Position numbers and translations under genes: made by a program
Shown: one piece after another, positions 17,187 through 26,532 of the stretch
Position numbering within the stretch: position 1 is the stretch's first letter
Layout: every line of letters starts with the position of its first letter
The notes under the pieces: generated by a model
Seen by the model: the letters and a program-made list of their open reading frames with translations, nothing else
The model's database searches: none
What the model was told of the DNA's origin: nothing
From: an uncultured Bryobacterales bacterium
Lineage (GTDB): Bacteria; Acidobacteriota; Terriglobia; Bryobacterales; Bryobacteraceae
Reading direction: 5' to 3'
DNA: 37,881 nt
Assembly (NCBI GenBank): GCA_937959285.1
Contig: CALGAR010000062.1
Coordinates: 1 to 37,881 of the forward strand

Positions 17187-19346
17187 GTGAGTCTGTCGAA
17201 CCATTCGGATGTAACTGCGGGTAGTTCGTCCTTGTCGGTCAACTACCTTGACCTGGTCAGGAAATACTGGCTGCTGGCGCTGCTCTTCGTTATCCTTGGC
17301 GCTGCCGGCGGGTTTCTGTCCGTGGTCTACCAGACGCCCGTCTACCGGGCAAGGGTCATCCTGGAGGTCTTAAACGACAGATCCAGAAACCCGATGATGC
17401 AGGGGCCGGGCATCAGCTCGATCGACATCGAAACGCAGATCACTCTGCTCCGCGGAACATCGTTCGTAAGAACGGTTGTCGAGCGAATGCAGAATGAGAC
17501 TGTTCCTCCCGCCCCCGTGCAGAACGACATCTTTTCCAAGCTGCGAACGAAGCTGAAGGCGCAGCCGCAGGAGCCCGTGGAGATTATGCGCGAGGCGCTC
17601 CAGCGCGCTGTGCAGAGCTATACCGTCCGCCCCATCAATGAGACCCGGCTCATCGAAATCAGCTGCGACTCCACCAGCCCCGACATCGCGGCCGCCTTCG
17701 TCAACACCCTTGCCAACGAGTTCGCGGATCAAAGCAACCTGACAGAGGCCCAAAGTATGCAGCGCGCTCAGCAGTCGCTGCTCGGACAGCTCGAGGAGGC
17801 GAAGCTGCGCTACCAGGAAGCCGAGGAACGCCTCCAGCAGTTCGTTGCCAAAAACGGCGTTGTGTTTTCGGAGCAGGACACGCTGGCGGATTCCAAGCTT
17901 CGCCAGCTGCAAGCGGAGCTCGCGGCAGTCCAAGCTGAAAGGATTTCGAAGCAAAGCCGGCTTGACCTGTTGACAAAGACTCCGCCGGAACAGCTCGTCG
18001 AGCTGATCGAGGACGCAAATCTTCAACGGCTTCAGGCGAAGATATCCGAGCTGAGAGCGACCCTCACGGAGTTACAGCGAACGATGACGCCGGCGCACTA
18101 CAAGGTGATCCAGGCGACGGCTGCGCTGCAGGAAGCCGAAGCAGCTCTCCGGCGTGAGGTGGAAAACATCATCGCACGCGTCCGGACAGAGTACGAAGCC
18201 GCGCAGCGAAAAGAGAACCTTCTGTCCGCAGCGTATTCGGCCCAGTCCCGCCAGGTCGTTGCACAGGTCGGCAAGATGGCCGAGTACAACTCCTTGAAAA
18301 GGGAGGCAGCAATCGCCAGGCAAACGCATGAGGCGTTGATGCTGCAGGCGAATCAAGGCAGCCTCAACGGGTTTGCGAGCTCCAACGTAATGCGGGTCGT
18401 CGAACCGACAGGGCCGCCGGCGGCGCCTTATAAGCCCCGGCCGAGCTTGAATATCGCGTTCGGCTGCGTTTTCGGGCTCTTCGCCGCGGCCGGCGTCGGT
18501 TTCCTGAAGGAAGTCTCGGATCGGAGCGTCAAGCGTCCGGGGATTGCACCTCAGCTTCTGCAGGTACCGGAAGTTGGCGTCATACCCGCTGTGTCGCTCG
18601 CGCCTTCACGTAAGCCCTTTCGTTTGCGGCGGCTCGCTGCGCCGTCGATCAAGGCTGAAGTCGAGCAGGAGGACATTCTTGCCGCTGCGGCGAAGGAAGA
18701 TCCATTATTTACGGAAGCCTTCCACGGCGCCGCTGCCTTCTTGCTGGGCTCGAGGGGCGCCACAAAGTCGCTGATCATCACGAGTCCGAACAGCGGCGAA
18801 GGAAAGACGACGATCTCGGCGAATCTCGGTATCGCCCTGGCGCAAGCCGGGCGCAGAGTCGTGCTGGTAGATGGAGATTTGCGGCGTCCTACTCTGCACC
18901 GGACATTCAAGGTAAAACCGGAAACCACTCTTCTGTCACTGCTCCAATCCGACTCCATCTCCCCACAGAAAATCGATCAAAGCATTGTTTCAACAGAGCA
19001 TGAGCGGCTGAGCCTGCTTGGGAATATTGAAGGAACTTCCAATCCGGTCCCGCTCCTGCACAAGGATTTCGTGCGGCAGATCTTCCGGCACCTGGAGGAG
19101 CGCTTCGATATCGTGCTGGTCGACACTCCGCCCGTGCTTTTGTTTGCCGACGCCAGGATCTTAGGCAGACTCGCAGACGGCGTCCTTCTCGTGCTCCGCT
19201 CGGGCGTAACCGACCAGCTCTCCGCCGGCGAAGCGCAATCTCTGATTACCGAAAACGGGATCACGGTACTGGGAACCGTCCTGAACGACTGGAAACTCAC
19301 AAAAGACAAAGCGGAATACTACTACCGCTACCAGAACCAGGGCTAG
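17187..19346 (+). CDS. Polysaccharide chain-length determinant and BY-type tyrosine autokinase (Wzc type)
   Basis: A 719-residue inner-membrane protein. The N-terminal Wzz domain has a first membrane helix at about 29-50 (LLALLFVILGAAGG). A long periplasmic coiled coil follows (about 180-390), with GNVR-like YNSLKREAAIARQTHEAL. A second helix lies near 420-440. The cytoplasmic BY-kinase domain has Walker A NSGEGKTT near 532-539, Walker A' VLVDGDLRRP near 557-566 and Walker B IVLVDTPP near 641. The C-terminal tyrosine cluster YYYRY is at 711-715. It controls export and chain length with the Wza-type protein. The GTG at 17187 has GGAAGG about 10 bases upstream; a TTG at 17157 overlapping the previous stop is the alternative start. 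Confidence 0.92.
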   Translation: MSLSNHSDVTAGSSSLSVNYLDLVRKYWLLALLFVILGAAGGFLSVVYQTPVYRARVILEVLNDRSRNPMMQGPGISSIDIETQITLLRGTSFVRTVVERMQNETVPPAPVQNDIFSKLRTKLKAQPQEPVEIMREALQRAVQSYTVRPINETRLIEISCDSTSPDIAAAFVNTLANEFADQSNLTEAQSMQRAQQSLLGQLEEAKLRYQEAEERLQQFVAKNGVVFSEQDTLADSKLRQLQAELAAVQAERISKQSRLDLLTKTPPEQLVELIEDANLQRLQAKISELRATLTELQRTMTPAHYKVIQATAALQEAEAALRREVENIIARVRTEYEAAQRKENLLSAAYSAQSRQVVAQVGKMAEYNSLKREAAIARQTHEALMLQANQGSLNGFASSNVMRVVEPTGPPAAPYKPRPSLNIAFGCVFGLFAAAGVGFLKEVSDRSVKRPGIAPQLLQVPEVGVIPAVSLAPSRKPFRLRRLAAPSIKAEVEQEDILAAAAKEDPLFTEAFHGAAAFLLGSRGATKSLIITSPNSGEGKTTISANLGIALAQAGRRVVLVDGDLRRPTLHRTFKVKPETTLLSLLQSDSISPQKIDQSIVSTEHERLSLLGNIEGTSNPVPLLHKDFVRQIFRHLEERFDIVLVDTPPVLLFADARILGRLADGVLLVLRSGVTDQLSAGEAQSLITENGITVLGTVLNDWKLTKDKAEYYYRYQNQG

Positions 19347-19354
19347 AGGCTGCG

Positions 19355-20218
19355 ATGATCTACGAGGCAACCGAGAACCAAAGCCAAGCGGAGACGCAAA
19401 CGAGCTGGATCAGTCTCGCATGGCTTTTCCTGCTCCTGGTCGCTACCTACGGGCCGATCCTGTGGAACATGAGCGGGAGCTGGTTTGACGAGAACGCGGA
19501 CATGGGGCATGGGTTCCTTGTCCCAATCATCGCCGGCTACATGATCTCCCTCGATTGGAATTCCTTCGTGCGATTGAAGGATGCCGGCAGCCGGTGGGGA
19601 TTTGTGCTGCTGGTATGGGCGGCTCTTCAGTCTGTGGTTGCCTCGCTTGGAGACTGGACCTTTCTCAGCAGGACCGCGTTCTTGCTGTCGCTCTTTGGCA
19701 TGCTGATCGCTTTGAAGGGTTTTGCGGCCATCCGGACTCTGGCATACCCGTTAGGCCTGCTCTTCCTGATGGTTCCACCTCCGACGTTTGTCTATGAGCG
19801 CATTACCTTTCCCCTTCAGATCCTGGCAAGCATTCTCGCGGCCAACTTTCTGGAGCTTCTGGGCTTTTCGGTTCTTCGTGAGGGGAACATTCTCGAGATG
19901 GTGGGACAGCGGCTCTCTGTTGTAGAGGCGTGCAGCGGCATCCGGTCTCTCATCACGCTGAGCTTCTTTGCCCTCGTCTACAACTACTTCTTTGTGCGGC
20001 GCCTGCGGATGAGGATTGTACTGCTGCTGCTCCTCATTCCTGTCGTGATTCTGGGTAACTCCTTTCGAATCGTTCTGACCGGTGTTGTAGGACATTACAA
20101 CCACGATCTGGCTCATGGGCTCTTCCATTCCATGTCCGGCTACGTTATTGCGATTCTGTCCGGGTCGATATACATCGCGATGCACCAGCTCTTTGAAAGG
20201 GTGAGCCGTTCGAAATGA
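19355..20218 (+). CDS. Exosortase (EpsH/Xrt family membrane transpeptidase-like protease)
   Basis: A 287-residue polytopic membrane protein with about eight hydrophobic helices. It carries the exosortase catalytic triad signatures: Cys193 in VEACSGIRSL, Arg238 in NSFRI and His258 in HGLFHSMSGY. Exosortases are thought to cut PEP-CTERM tails in the inner membrane and are tied to exopolysaccharide production. The ATG at 19355 has GAGG six bases upstream. It follows the Wzc-type gene by eight bases and overlaps epsI by four (ATGA). The fused EpsI domain of some exosortases is absent, because EpsI is encoded separately. The PEP-CTERM protein at 8898-9617 is the obvious local substrate. Subclass (XrtA or other) cannot be set by eye. 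Confidence 0.92.
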   Translation: MIYEATENQSQAETQTSWISLAWLFLLLVATYGPILWNMSGSWFDENADMGHGFLVPIIAGYMISLDWNSFVRLKDAGSRWGFVLLVWAALQSVVASLGDWTFLSRTAFLLSLFGMLIALKGFAAIRTLAYPLGLLFLMVPPPTFVYERITFPLQILASILAANFLELLGFSVLREGNILEMVGQRLSVVEACSGIRSLITLSFFALVYNYFFVRRLRMRIVLLLLLIPVVILGNSFRIVLTGVVGHYNHDLAHGLFHSMSGYVIAILSGSIYIAMHQLFERVSRSK

Positions 20219-20865
20219 GGTTCCTATTAGACAAGCGGGTGCAACTGATCAGCCTTCTGCTGATCGTTCAGAGCGCGCTCCTTCTGCTGGCGGATATCAA
20301 GGAGGTTCCTCCGGAAACGCCACCGCTCGAACAGATCCCGCGCACGCTCGGAACATGGACAGTCGAGCAGGAGTTTGACTTGGCTCAGGATGTCTACGAG
20401 TATCTTCGCCCGGACAGCGTTGTGAACCGGCTGTACGTCTCCGACGGGAGGCAGGCGACGCTCTTCATCGGCTACTTCAAGTCGCTAAAGAGCAACTATG
20501 GACCGCACTCTCCGCGCTACTGTCTGCCGGGAACGGGCTGGCTTGCGCGGATGACGGACAAGATCTCGATTCCGATACCTGCGTCGGACGATTCGTTGAC
20601 AGTCAACCGCTACATCATGGAGCGGGGAGAAAACAAGATCGTCGTCCTTTATTGGTATCAGAGCCATGCGCGGACCTGGACCGATGAAATCACCGCGAAG
20701 ATGCTCATGCTGCCCGATATCGTGCGGTACAAGCGCTCGGATGTTGCTCTCGTCAGAGTGGTTTCGCCGGTAGAAGGAGTGGTCTCTCCGGACCAAGCAG
20801 CCGCTCCGGCGGTCAACCTGATCCAGGAACTTTATCCGACGCTTCGTACCCTTCTTTCACAGTGA
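20215..20865 (+). CDS. epsI: EpsI family exosortase-associated protein
   Basis: A 216-residue protein of the EpsI (DUF3485) family, found next to exosortases. One N-terminal membrane helix (about 8-26) anchors a periplasmic domain. The family core H98-S-P-R-Y-C103-L-P-G-T-G-W109 is intact, and YWYQSHARTWTDE is the conserved downstream strand-helix segment. The biochemical role is unknown; it is needed for exopolysaccharide production in some methanol-utilising and floc-forming bacteria. Its start overlaps the exosortase stop (ATGA), and its stop overlaps the next glycosyltransferase (TGATG), placing it firmly in the operon. Confidence 0.9.
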   Translation: MRFLLDKRVQLISLLLIVQSALLLLADIKEVPPETPPLEQIPRTLGTWTVEQEFDLAQDVYEYLRPDSVVNRLYVSDGRQATLFIGYFKSLKSNYGPHSPRYCLPGTGWLARMTDKISIPIPASDDSLTVNRYIMERGENKIVVLYWYQSHARTWTDEITAKMLMLPDIVRYKRSDVALVRVVSPVEGVVSPDQAAAPAVNLIQELYPTLRTLLSQ

Positions 20866-22124
20866 TGGCGCCTACTTCCAACGTCCTGAGAGTTGTCCAC
20901 CTCAACCCTTCCGGTCAGCTGGGAGGCGCGGAAACGAGTCTTCTCACATTGCTCACAAGCATTCGAGAGGCAGGTCTTGAGGTTGCGCTGATCCTCGGAG
21001 AGGACGGCCCCTTCCGCGAGCGCGTGGAGCGTCTTGGCATTCCGGTTCACGTTCTTCCCTTCCCCGAAAGACTGGCTCGCCTGGGCGATTCCTCGTTGTC
21101 AGGCCGCGGAAGATTTGCCCGCATCGCTGTGTTGATATCCGGAGTCCTCTGGGCCATCCCCTATGTCTGGAGACTAGCATCCGCCATAAGGCGCCTTCGG
21201 CCAAGCTTGATTCACACCTCCGGCTTTAAGATGCACGTCCTCGGAGCCTGGGCTAAACCGGCTTCAACTCCGCTGCTTTGGCACATTCATGACTACGTCG
21301 GGAAGCGGCCACTTATGCGAGGACTGCTCGCCTGGCACCGTCGCTTCTGTTCGCTGGCGATCGCAAACTCAAAGAGCGTGGCACTCGATCTCGAGCGGCA
21401 GTGGGGTTGCCGGCCGCAAGTTGTCACCCTGTCCAATACCGTGGACGTCGACATCTTTGCACCGGACGGTCCCCGGGTTGACCTCGACAAGCTCGCGAAT
21501 CTGCCGCCGGCCCCGGCCGGAACGGTTCGCATTGGCCTGCTTGGGACGTTCGCCCGTTGGAAGGGACACTATGTCTTTCTGCGAGCACTGTCCCTCCTGC
21601 CCGCCGATCTCCCGTTTCGTGCCTACATCATTGGCGGCCCAATTTACCGGACCGAGGGAAGCCAGTTCACGTTCGACGAGCTAAGCGCAGAAGTCAAACG
21701 GCTCCGACTGGAAGGTCGCGTTGGTTTTACTGGGTTCATTGGACAGAGCGCCGATGCCTTGCGTTCCCTCGATGTGGTTGTTCATTGCAGCACCGAACCG
21801 GAGCCGTTCGGCATGGTCATCATCGAGGGGATGTCTTGTGGGAGAGCCGTCATTGTCAGCCGCGCGGGAGGCGCTGCCGAAATCGTCGAGGACGGCGTGG
21901 ATGCGCTGTGTCACAAGCCAGGCGAAGCCGAGGAGCTGGCAGCTCAGATTGAGAGACTGGTGAGAGACGAGGACCTTCGTTTGCGGCTTGGTGCAGCCGG
22001 CCGATGCAAAGCGGAAACGCGATACGCCAGATCCTTGCTCCAAAGAGAGATCACACGTCTGTACGAACAGCAGTGCCTGCAGTCCGCACATTTGACTCCG
22101 TCGGTAGCAGGAGGAGCCGAGTGA
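20865..22124 (+). CDS. GT4 family glycosyltransferase
   Basis: A 419-residue GT-B glycosyltransferase. The N-terminal GT4-type segment LNPSGQLGGAETSLLTLL is followed by the hinge at about 200-220. The C-terminal domain contains LLGTFARWKGHYVFLRAL and the EX7E motif EPFGMVIIE in TEPEPFGMVIIEGMSCGRA. It probably transfers one sugar from a nucleotide donor to the growing lipid-linked chain at the inner face of the membrane. The ATG at 20865 overlaps the epsI stop by one base; a GTG three bases earlier also fits. It overlaps the next GT4 gene by one base. Confidence 0.9.
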   Translation: MAPTSNVLRVVHLNPSGQLGGAETSLLTLLTSIREAGLEVALILGEDGPFRERVERLGIPVHVLPFPERLARLGDSSLSGRGRFARIAVLISGVLWAIPYVWRLASAIRRLRPSLIHTSGFKMHVLGAWAKPASTPLLWHIHDYVGKRPLMRGLLAWHRRFCSLAIANSKSVALDLERQWGCRPQVVTLSNTVDVDIFAPDGPRVDLDKLANLPPAPAGTVRIGLLGTFARWKGHYVFLRALSLLPADLPFRAYIIGGPIYRTEGSQFTFDELSAEVKRLRLEGRVGFTGFIGQSADALRSLDVVVHCSTEPEPFGMVIIEGMSCGRAVIVSRAGGAAEIVEDGVDALCHKPGEAEELAAQIERLVRDEDLRLRLGAAGRCKAETRYARSLLQREITRLYEQQCLQSAHLTPSVAGGAE

Positions 22125-23230
22125 TGCGAGTCCTGCATCTGGGCAGCGGCAACATGTACGGGGGAATCGAGGCCATGCTTGTCACGATGGCATCGGCTCG
22201 CCCGGCGGACGTCGATCTCGAGCAGGAGTTCGGAGTTTCGTTCGAAGGCAGGTTCAGTAACGAGTTAAGATCCAATTCGGCTCGCGTGCACCATTTGGGA
22301 GAGGTCAGAACTAGTCGCCCTTGGACCGTTCTTGCCGCTCGCCAACGGCTTCGCAGCCTGCTCGGAAAAGAGCGCTTTCACGCCGTAATCTGCCACGCTC
22401 CATGGACGTTCGCCATCTTTGGACGGGCAGTCAGAGGTTCAGATCACCCTGACCTGATCTTTTGGGCTCACAATCGCCCGGAGACTGACCATTGGCTCGA
22501 CAGATGGGCTTTTCGCCGCCCTCCTCGTAGAGCGATCTGCAACAGCAGGTGTACCGCCGAAGCGCTGCGTCAACGCTTCCCCGATACAAAGCTGCGGGTC
22601 ATTCACCCTCCGGTCGCTCCACTGAAAACGCGGCTCTCGGGGGAAGAACGCCGTCAACTGCGCTTCAGTCTTGGCGCGGCCGATAGTGACGTTGTCATCA
22701 TCCAGGCCAGCCGGCTGGAACATTTGAAGGGGCATCGCATCCTGCTGCAAGCACTGGCTCAGATTTCCGACGTTCCGGGTTGGATCTGCTGGATTACCGG
22801 GGGCGCGCAGCGGGACACAGAGAAAGCCTACCTCGACGAACTGATTCAGTTGTCAAAATCGCTCGGGATTGCGGCTCGTGTGCGCTTCCTTGGAGAGCGA
22901 TCCGATATACCCATGCTGATGCAGGCTGCCGACATTCACTGCCAGCCTAATGAAGGTCCGGAGTCATTCGGCATTGCGTTCATCGAAGCGCTGGCAGCGG
23001 GGATACCTGTCGTGACCACAGCGATCGGTGGCGCCGTCGAAATCGTGGACTCCAGTTGCGGCATCCTCGTCCCCCCGGGTGACGTCAAGGAAGCGAGTAC
23101 TGCTCTTCGGGCCTTGATCGCAGATCGGGAACTGCGCCGGCGGCTGGGAGAAGCAGGGCCCGCCCGCAGCCAGCAACTCTGTGATCCATCCGCACGACTG
23201 CTGGAGTTAGTGGAGTTCCTGGCGTCATGA
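22124..23230 (+). CDS. GT4 family glycosyltransferase
   Basis: A 368-residue GT-B glycosyltransferase with the N-terminal LHLGSGNMYGGIEAMLVTMA motif, QASRLEHLKGHRILLQAL at the start of the donor domain, and EX7E as ESFGIAFIE (GPESFGIAFIEALAAGIPVV). The frame is open far upstream, but the ATG at 22124 is right. It has AGGAGG about nine bases upstream, overlaps the previous stop by one base and gives the family N-terminus. It resembles colanic-acid and EPS type GT4 enzymes. The stop overlaps the next gene (ATGA). Confidence 0.9.
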   Translation: MRVLHLGSGNMYGGIEAMLVTMASARPADVDLEQEFGVSFEGRFSNELRSNSARVHHLGEVRTSRPWTVLAARQRLRSLLGKERFHAVICHAPWTFAIFGRAVRGSDHPDLIFWAHNRPETDHWLDRWAFRRPPRRAICNSRCTAEALRQRFPDTKLRVIHPPVAPLKTRLSGEERRQLRFSLGAADSDVVIIQASRLEHLKGHRILLQALAQISDVPGWICWITGGAQRDTEKAYLDELIQLSKSLGIAARVRFLGERSDIPMLMQAADIHCQPNEGPESFGIAFIEALAAGIPVVTTAIGGAVEIVDSSCGILVPPGDVKEASTALRALIADRELRRRLGEAGPARSQQLCDPSARLLELVEFLAS

Positions 23231-24390
23231 AGGCTTTGCAGTCATGGGTTCTCGTCGCCGGCGGGTTCCACCGCCGGGGCGGAATGGACAAAGCAAACAT
23301 AGCGCTCGCCGAGTACTTGATCGAGAGAGGAGCCAAGGTGCATCTGGTCGCACATGATGTCGATTCGTCGCTGGCGCTGCACCCCGCTGTGCATGTGAAC
23401 CGGATCTCTCGCTTTGGTTCGATTCTGGTCAGCGATTTTCGGCTCTCAAGAGCGGGGCGAGCGGCTGCCCGGGAAGCGAAAGCCAAAGATCCGAACAGCC
23501 GCGCGGTAGTGAACGGCGGCAACTGCGACTGGCCTGATATCAACTGGGTGCATGCCGTTCACCACGCCTGGCCCTGCATCGACCACGATGCCGCTCTCTT
23601 GTTTCGCGTCAAGAACCGCTTGACCAAACGGGTATCGCGACGAAGGGAGAAGCGCGCACTACGGACTGCGCGCCTGGTCGTCGCCAATTCCGAGCGCACT
23701 CGAGATGACGTCATTCGCTTCCTCGGAGTGGATGATCGCCGGGTTAGGGTCCTGTACCTCGGAGCAGAACCTTTTAACCCGCCTTCAGCTGACGAACGAC
23801 GGAAGGCTCGCCAGGAGTTCGGTTGCAATGCCGACGAGGTGGTAGCAGTTTTTGCGGGTGCGCTGAGCATGGACAGCAACAAAGGTTTTGACACGTTGTT
23901 TTCGGCGTGGCAGAAGCTGTGCCAGCGGCCAGGCTGGAACGGACGCCTGATCGTCGCCGGCTCGGGAAACGGGCTTCCGGGGTGGAAAAAGAAGGCGGAA
24001 GCTACCGGCATGAGCGAAAAAATTCTTTTCTCCGGATTCGTGAACCCTATCGAGAGACTGCTGGCTGCCGCCGATATTCTCATTAGTCCTGTTCGTTACG
24101 AGGCATATGGCTTGAACGTACAGGAGGCAATCTGCCGGGGCATACCGGCGATCGTTTCGCGTTCTGCAGGCGTTGCAGAGCGGTACCCAGCGGAGCTGTC
24201 GGGCTACCTGCTTCCGGATCCCGAAGATGCAGAAGACCTGGCGAACCGCTTGTGGCAGTGGCGCTTACGCAGGGAAGAGGCAAGATGTCAGTTCGAGCAG
24301 TTTGGCCGCAACCTGAGCACGTATAGCTGGCGAGACATGGCGGAGCGATTTGTGGCCCTCGCTGAGGAAGCCGCTGTGGAAGGAAGATGA
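23227..24390 (+). CDS. GT4 family glycosyltransferase
   Basis: A 387-residue GT-B glycosyltransferase. The N-terminal GGFHRRGGMDKANIALAEYL is the acceptor-domain glycine-rich loop, NSERTRDDVIRFLGV lies before the linker, and the donor domain holds EX7E as EAYGLNVQE (RYEAYGLNVQEAICRGIP). It is coupled by ATGA to the preceding gene and by an ATGATG junction to the ABC permease. The donor and acceptor sugars cannot be read from the sequence. Confidence 0.9.
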   Translation: MKALQSWVLVAGGFHRRGGMDKANIALAEYLIERGAKVHLVAHDVDSSLALHPAVHVNRISRFGSILVSDFRLSRAGRAAAREAKAKDPNSRAVVNGGNCDWPDINWVHAVHHAWPCIDHDAALLFRVKNRLTKRVSRRREKRALRTARLVVANSERTRDDVIRFLGVDDRRVRVLYLGAEPFNPPSADERRKARQEFGCNADEVVAVFAGALSMDSNKGFDTLFSAWQKLCQRPGWNGRLIVAGSGNGLPGWKKKAEATGMSEKILFSGFVNPIERLLAAADILISPVRYEAYGLNVQEAICRGIPAIVSRSAGVAERYPAELSGYLLPDPEDAEDLANRLWQWRLRREEARCQFEQFGRNLSTYSWRDMAERFVALAEEAAVEGR

Positions 24391-25253
24391 TGTCGAGTAT
24401 TACGCAACGAGCTAACGCATCCGTCGCGCCAACAGCCCCGGTAACCATCATCGAACCCTCACGGGGATGGGTGCAGTTGAGGCTGCGCGAGCTCTGGGAT
24501 TACAAGGAGCTGCTGTACTTCCTTGTCTGGCGCGAGGTGAAAGTACGCTACAAGCAGACGGCGATTGGCGCTGCATGGGCGATCCTGCAACCCCTGCTCT
24601 CCATGGTGATCTTTAGCATCTTCTTTGGAAGGCTGGCTAAGATTCCTTCCGACGGTGTTCCTTACTCATTATTCAGTCTCGCGGGGTTGGCCCCGTGGAC
24701 GTTCTTCTCGAATGGCCTGTCGCAGTCTGCTTTGAGCCTGGTCACAAGTTCGAATTTGGTAAAGAAGGTGTATTTCCCACGCCTGATCATCCCGATTTCG
24801 TCGGTTCTTTCAGGCCTGGTAGATCTCGGCTTGACCCTGTGCCTGGTCCTTCTCTTTGGGCTGTACCACGGGGTTTTTCCGACCGCCAATATTGCCTGGC
24901 TCCCGGCGTTCGCCATGCTAGCCTTCATGACTGCGCTCGGAGTGGGACTCTGGTTGTCGGCGCTCAACGCGCAGTATCGCGATATCCGCTACGTCGTCCC
25001 GTTCCTCACGCAGTTCTGGATGTTCGCAACGCCGATCGTTTATCCAAGCAGCCTTCTAAATGAGCCGTGGAAGACCCTCTATGCGTTGAATCCGATGGTC
25101 GGCGTGGTTGAAGGTTTTCGCTGGTCGCTTCTGAACACGGGTAATTCTCCCGGACCAATGGTAGCTGTATCGGCGACAGTCGCAATCGTCGTTTTGATCT
25201 CGGGAGCCTACTACTTCCGAGCGATGGAAAAAACGTTCGCGGACGTTGTGTAG
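24387..25253 (+). CDS. ABC-2 type polysaccharide export permease (Wzm type)
   Basis: A 288-residue inner-membrane permease with six hydrophobic helices. The ABC-2 polysaccharide family signature is clear: ELLYFLVWREVKVRYKQT, then GAAWAILQPL, and later LNAQYRDIRYVVPFLTQFWM with the ALNPMVGVVEGFRW segment. It pairs with the ATPase encoded directly downstream to move a finished, lipid-linked polysaccharide across the inner membrane. GGAAG precedes the ATG; a second ATG follows at 24390. Length is slightly above the usual 260-270 residues because of an Ala/Pro-rich N-terminal extension. Confidence 0.93.
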   Translation: MMSSITQRANASVAPTAPVTIIEPSRGWVQLRLRELWDYKELLYFLVWREVKVRYKQTAIGAAWAILQPLLSMVIFSIFFGRLAKIPSDGVPYSLFSLAGLAPWTFFSNGLSQSALSLVTSSNLVKKVYFPRLIIPISSVLSGLVDLGLTLCLVLLFGLYHGVFPTANIAWLPAFAMLAFMTALGVGLWLSALNAQYRDIRYVVPFLTQFWMFATPIVYPSSLLNEPWKTLYALNPMVGVVEGFRWSLLNTGNSPGPMVAVSATVAIVVLISGAYYFRAMEKTFADVV

Positions 25254-25254
25254 C

Positions 25255-26532
25255 ATGAGCGCGATCATTCAAGTAGAGGGTCTAAGCAAGCGCTACAGGC
25301 TGGGTGAAAAGGCTCGGCATCACTCCTTCCGCGACAAGCTTGCGGATATGGCCGCTGCCCCGTTCCGCGCGATGAAGAGGATCGGAAGCAGCCGTCCGGA
25401 AGAGTCTCCCCGCGAGCACTGGGCCTTGCGGGATGTGAGTTTCTCCCTGAAACAAGGAGATGTTACCGGCATCATTGGACGAAACGGAGCCGGAAAGAGC
25501 ACGTTACTGAAAATCCTCTCTCGGATCACCGATCCGACATGGGGACGAGCCGAAATCCGGGGCCGGATCGGATCACTCCTTGAAGTCGGCAGCGGGTTTC
25601 ACCCTGAGTTGACGGGGCGGGAGAACATTTTCCTCAATGGCGCCATCCTCGGCATGAAGAAAGCCGAGATTGTGCGTAAGTTCGACGAGATCGTCGCTTT
25701 TGCAGAAGTGGAGAAGTTCATCGACACGGCAGTGAAGCATTACTCGAGCGGCATGTACCTCCGCCTGGCGTTCGCTGTTGCGGCGCACCTCGAGCCCGAG
25801 ATTCTGCTGGTCGACGAAGTTCTAGCTGTCGGTGATGCAGCTTTTCAGAAGAAGTGCCTGGGCAAGATGAGCGAAGTGGCGAATGCGGGCCGGACGATCA
25901 TTTTCGTGAGCCACAGCATGTCTGCCATACAGGCACTTTGTACCCGCGGCATCGTACTATCGGGAGGCAAGCTGTGTTACGACGGTCCGATTCATGACGC
26001 TGTCCGCTACTACCTCAACACGCTTGAGCAATCGAGCATCGAGCCCTTGACAGAGCGCAAAGACCGCGCAGGGAAAGGGAAGGTTCGGCTCCAAAGCGTC
26101 GAAGTATCGCGCAGCGGAGCCCCCGGAGAAGCATTGTCTACGGGCTGTCCGGCCCAGTTCAGTTTCTCGGTCAGCGGCTACCTCCCCAACATGAACTGTT
26201 CGTTCACCATCTATGACCACCTGGGGATCCCCGTAGTCCATTTCAACAGCGCGCAACGGTCGGTGACGGACACACACTATCCAATGAATGGCAGAGCCCG
26301 GTACGTGTGCGAGATACCCGAGCTACCTCTGCTTGCGGGCAGATACTACATCAATGCAGCTCTCTTCGGCGACAACGAGCTGCAGGATCACGTCACGGCA
26401 GCGGTTTACTTCAACGTAGAGCAGGGCGTGCTCCAGGGCAGAGCTTTTGGAGACAACAGCGGTTACGGAAGCGTGGGTGTGGCGCACCGGTGGCTGACGC
26501 CGGTAGCTACTGCGAAAGGAGCGGGGCTATGA
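25255..26532 (+). CDS. ABC transporter ATP-binding protein with C-terminal extension (Wzt type)
   Basis: A 425-residue ATPase partner of the permease. Walker A GRNGAGKST is at 75-83, the signature SSGMYLRLAFA near 164-174 and Walker B EILLVDEVLAVGD near 181-193. A switch histidine in VSHSMSAIQAL follows. After about residue 245 there is a roughly 180-residue extension (FSVSGYLPNMNCSFTIYDHLG, LPLLAGRYYINAALFGDNE) resembling the beta-sandwich carbohydrate-binding domain of Wzt proteins. In known systems this domain recognises the capped non-reducing end before export. The ATG at 25255 follows the permease stop by one base. The stop overlaps the pyruvyl transferase (ATGA). Confidence 0.93.
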   Translation: MSAIIQVEGLSKRYRLGEKARHHSFRDKLADMAAAPFRAMKRIGSSRPEESPREHWALRDVSFSLKQGDVTGIIGRNGAGKSTLLKILSRITDPTWGRAEIRGRIGSLLEVGSGFHPELTGRENIFLNGAILGMKKAEIVRKFDEIVAFAEVEKFIDTAVKHYSSGMYLRLAFAVAAHLEPEILLVDEVLAVGDAAFQKKCLGKMSEVANAGRTIIFVSHSMSAIQALCTRGIVLSGGKLCYDGPIHDAVRYYLNTLEQSSIEPLTERKDRAGKGKVRLQSVEVSRSGAPGEALSTGCPAQFSFSVSGYLPNMNCSFTIYDHLGIPVVHFNSAQRSVTDTHYPMNGRARYVCEIPELPLLAGRYYINAALFGDNELQDHVTAAVYFNVEQGVLQGRAFGDNSGYGSVGVAHRWLTPVATAKGAGL

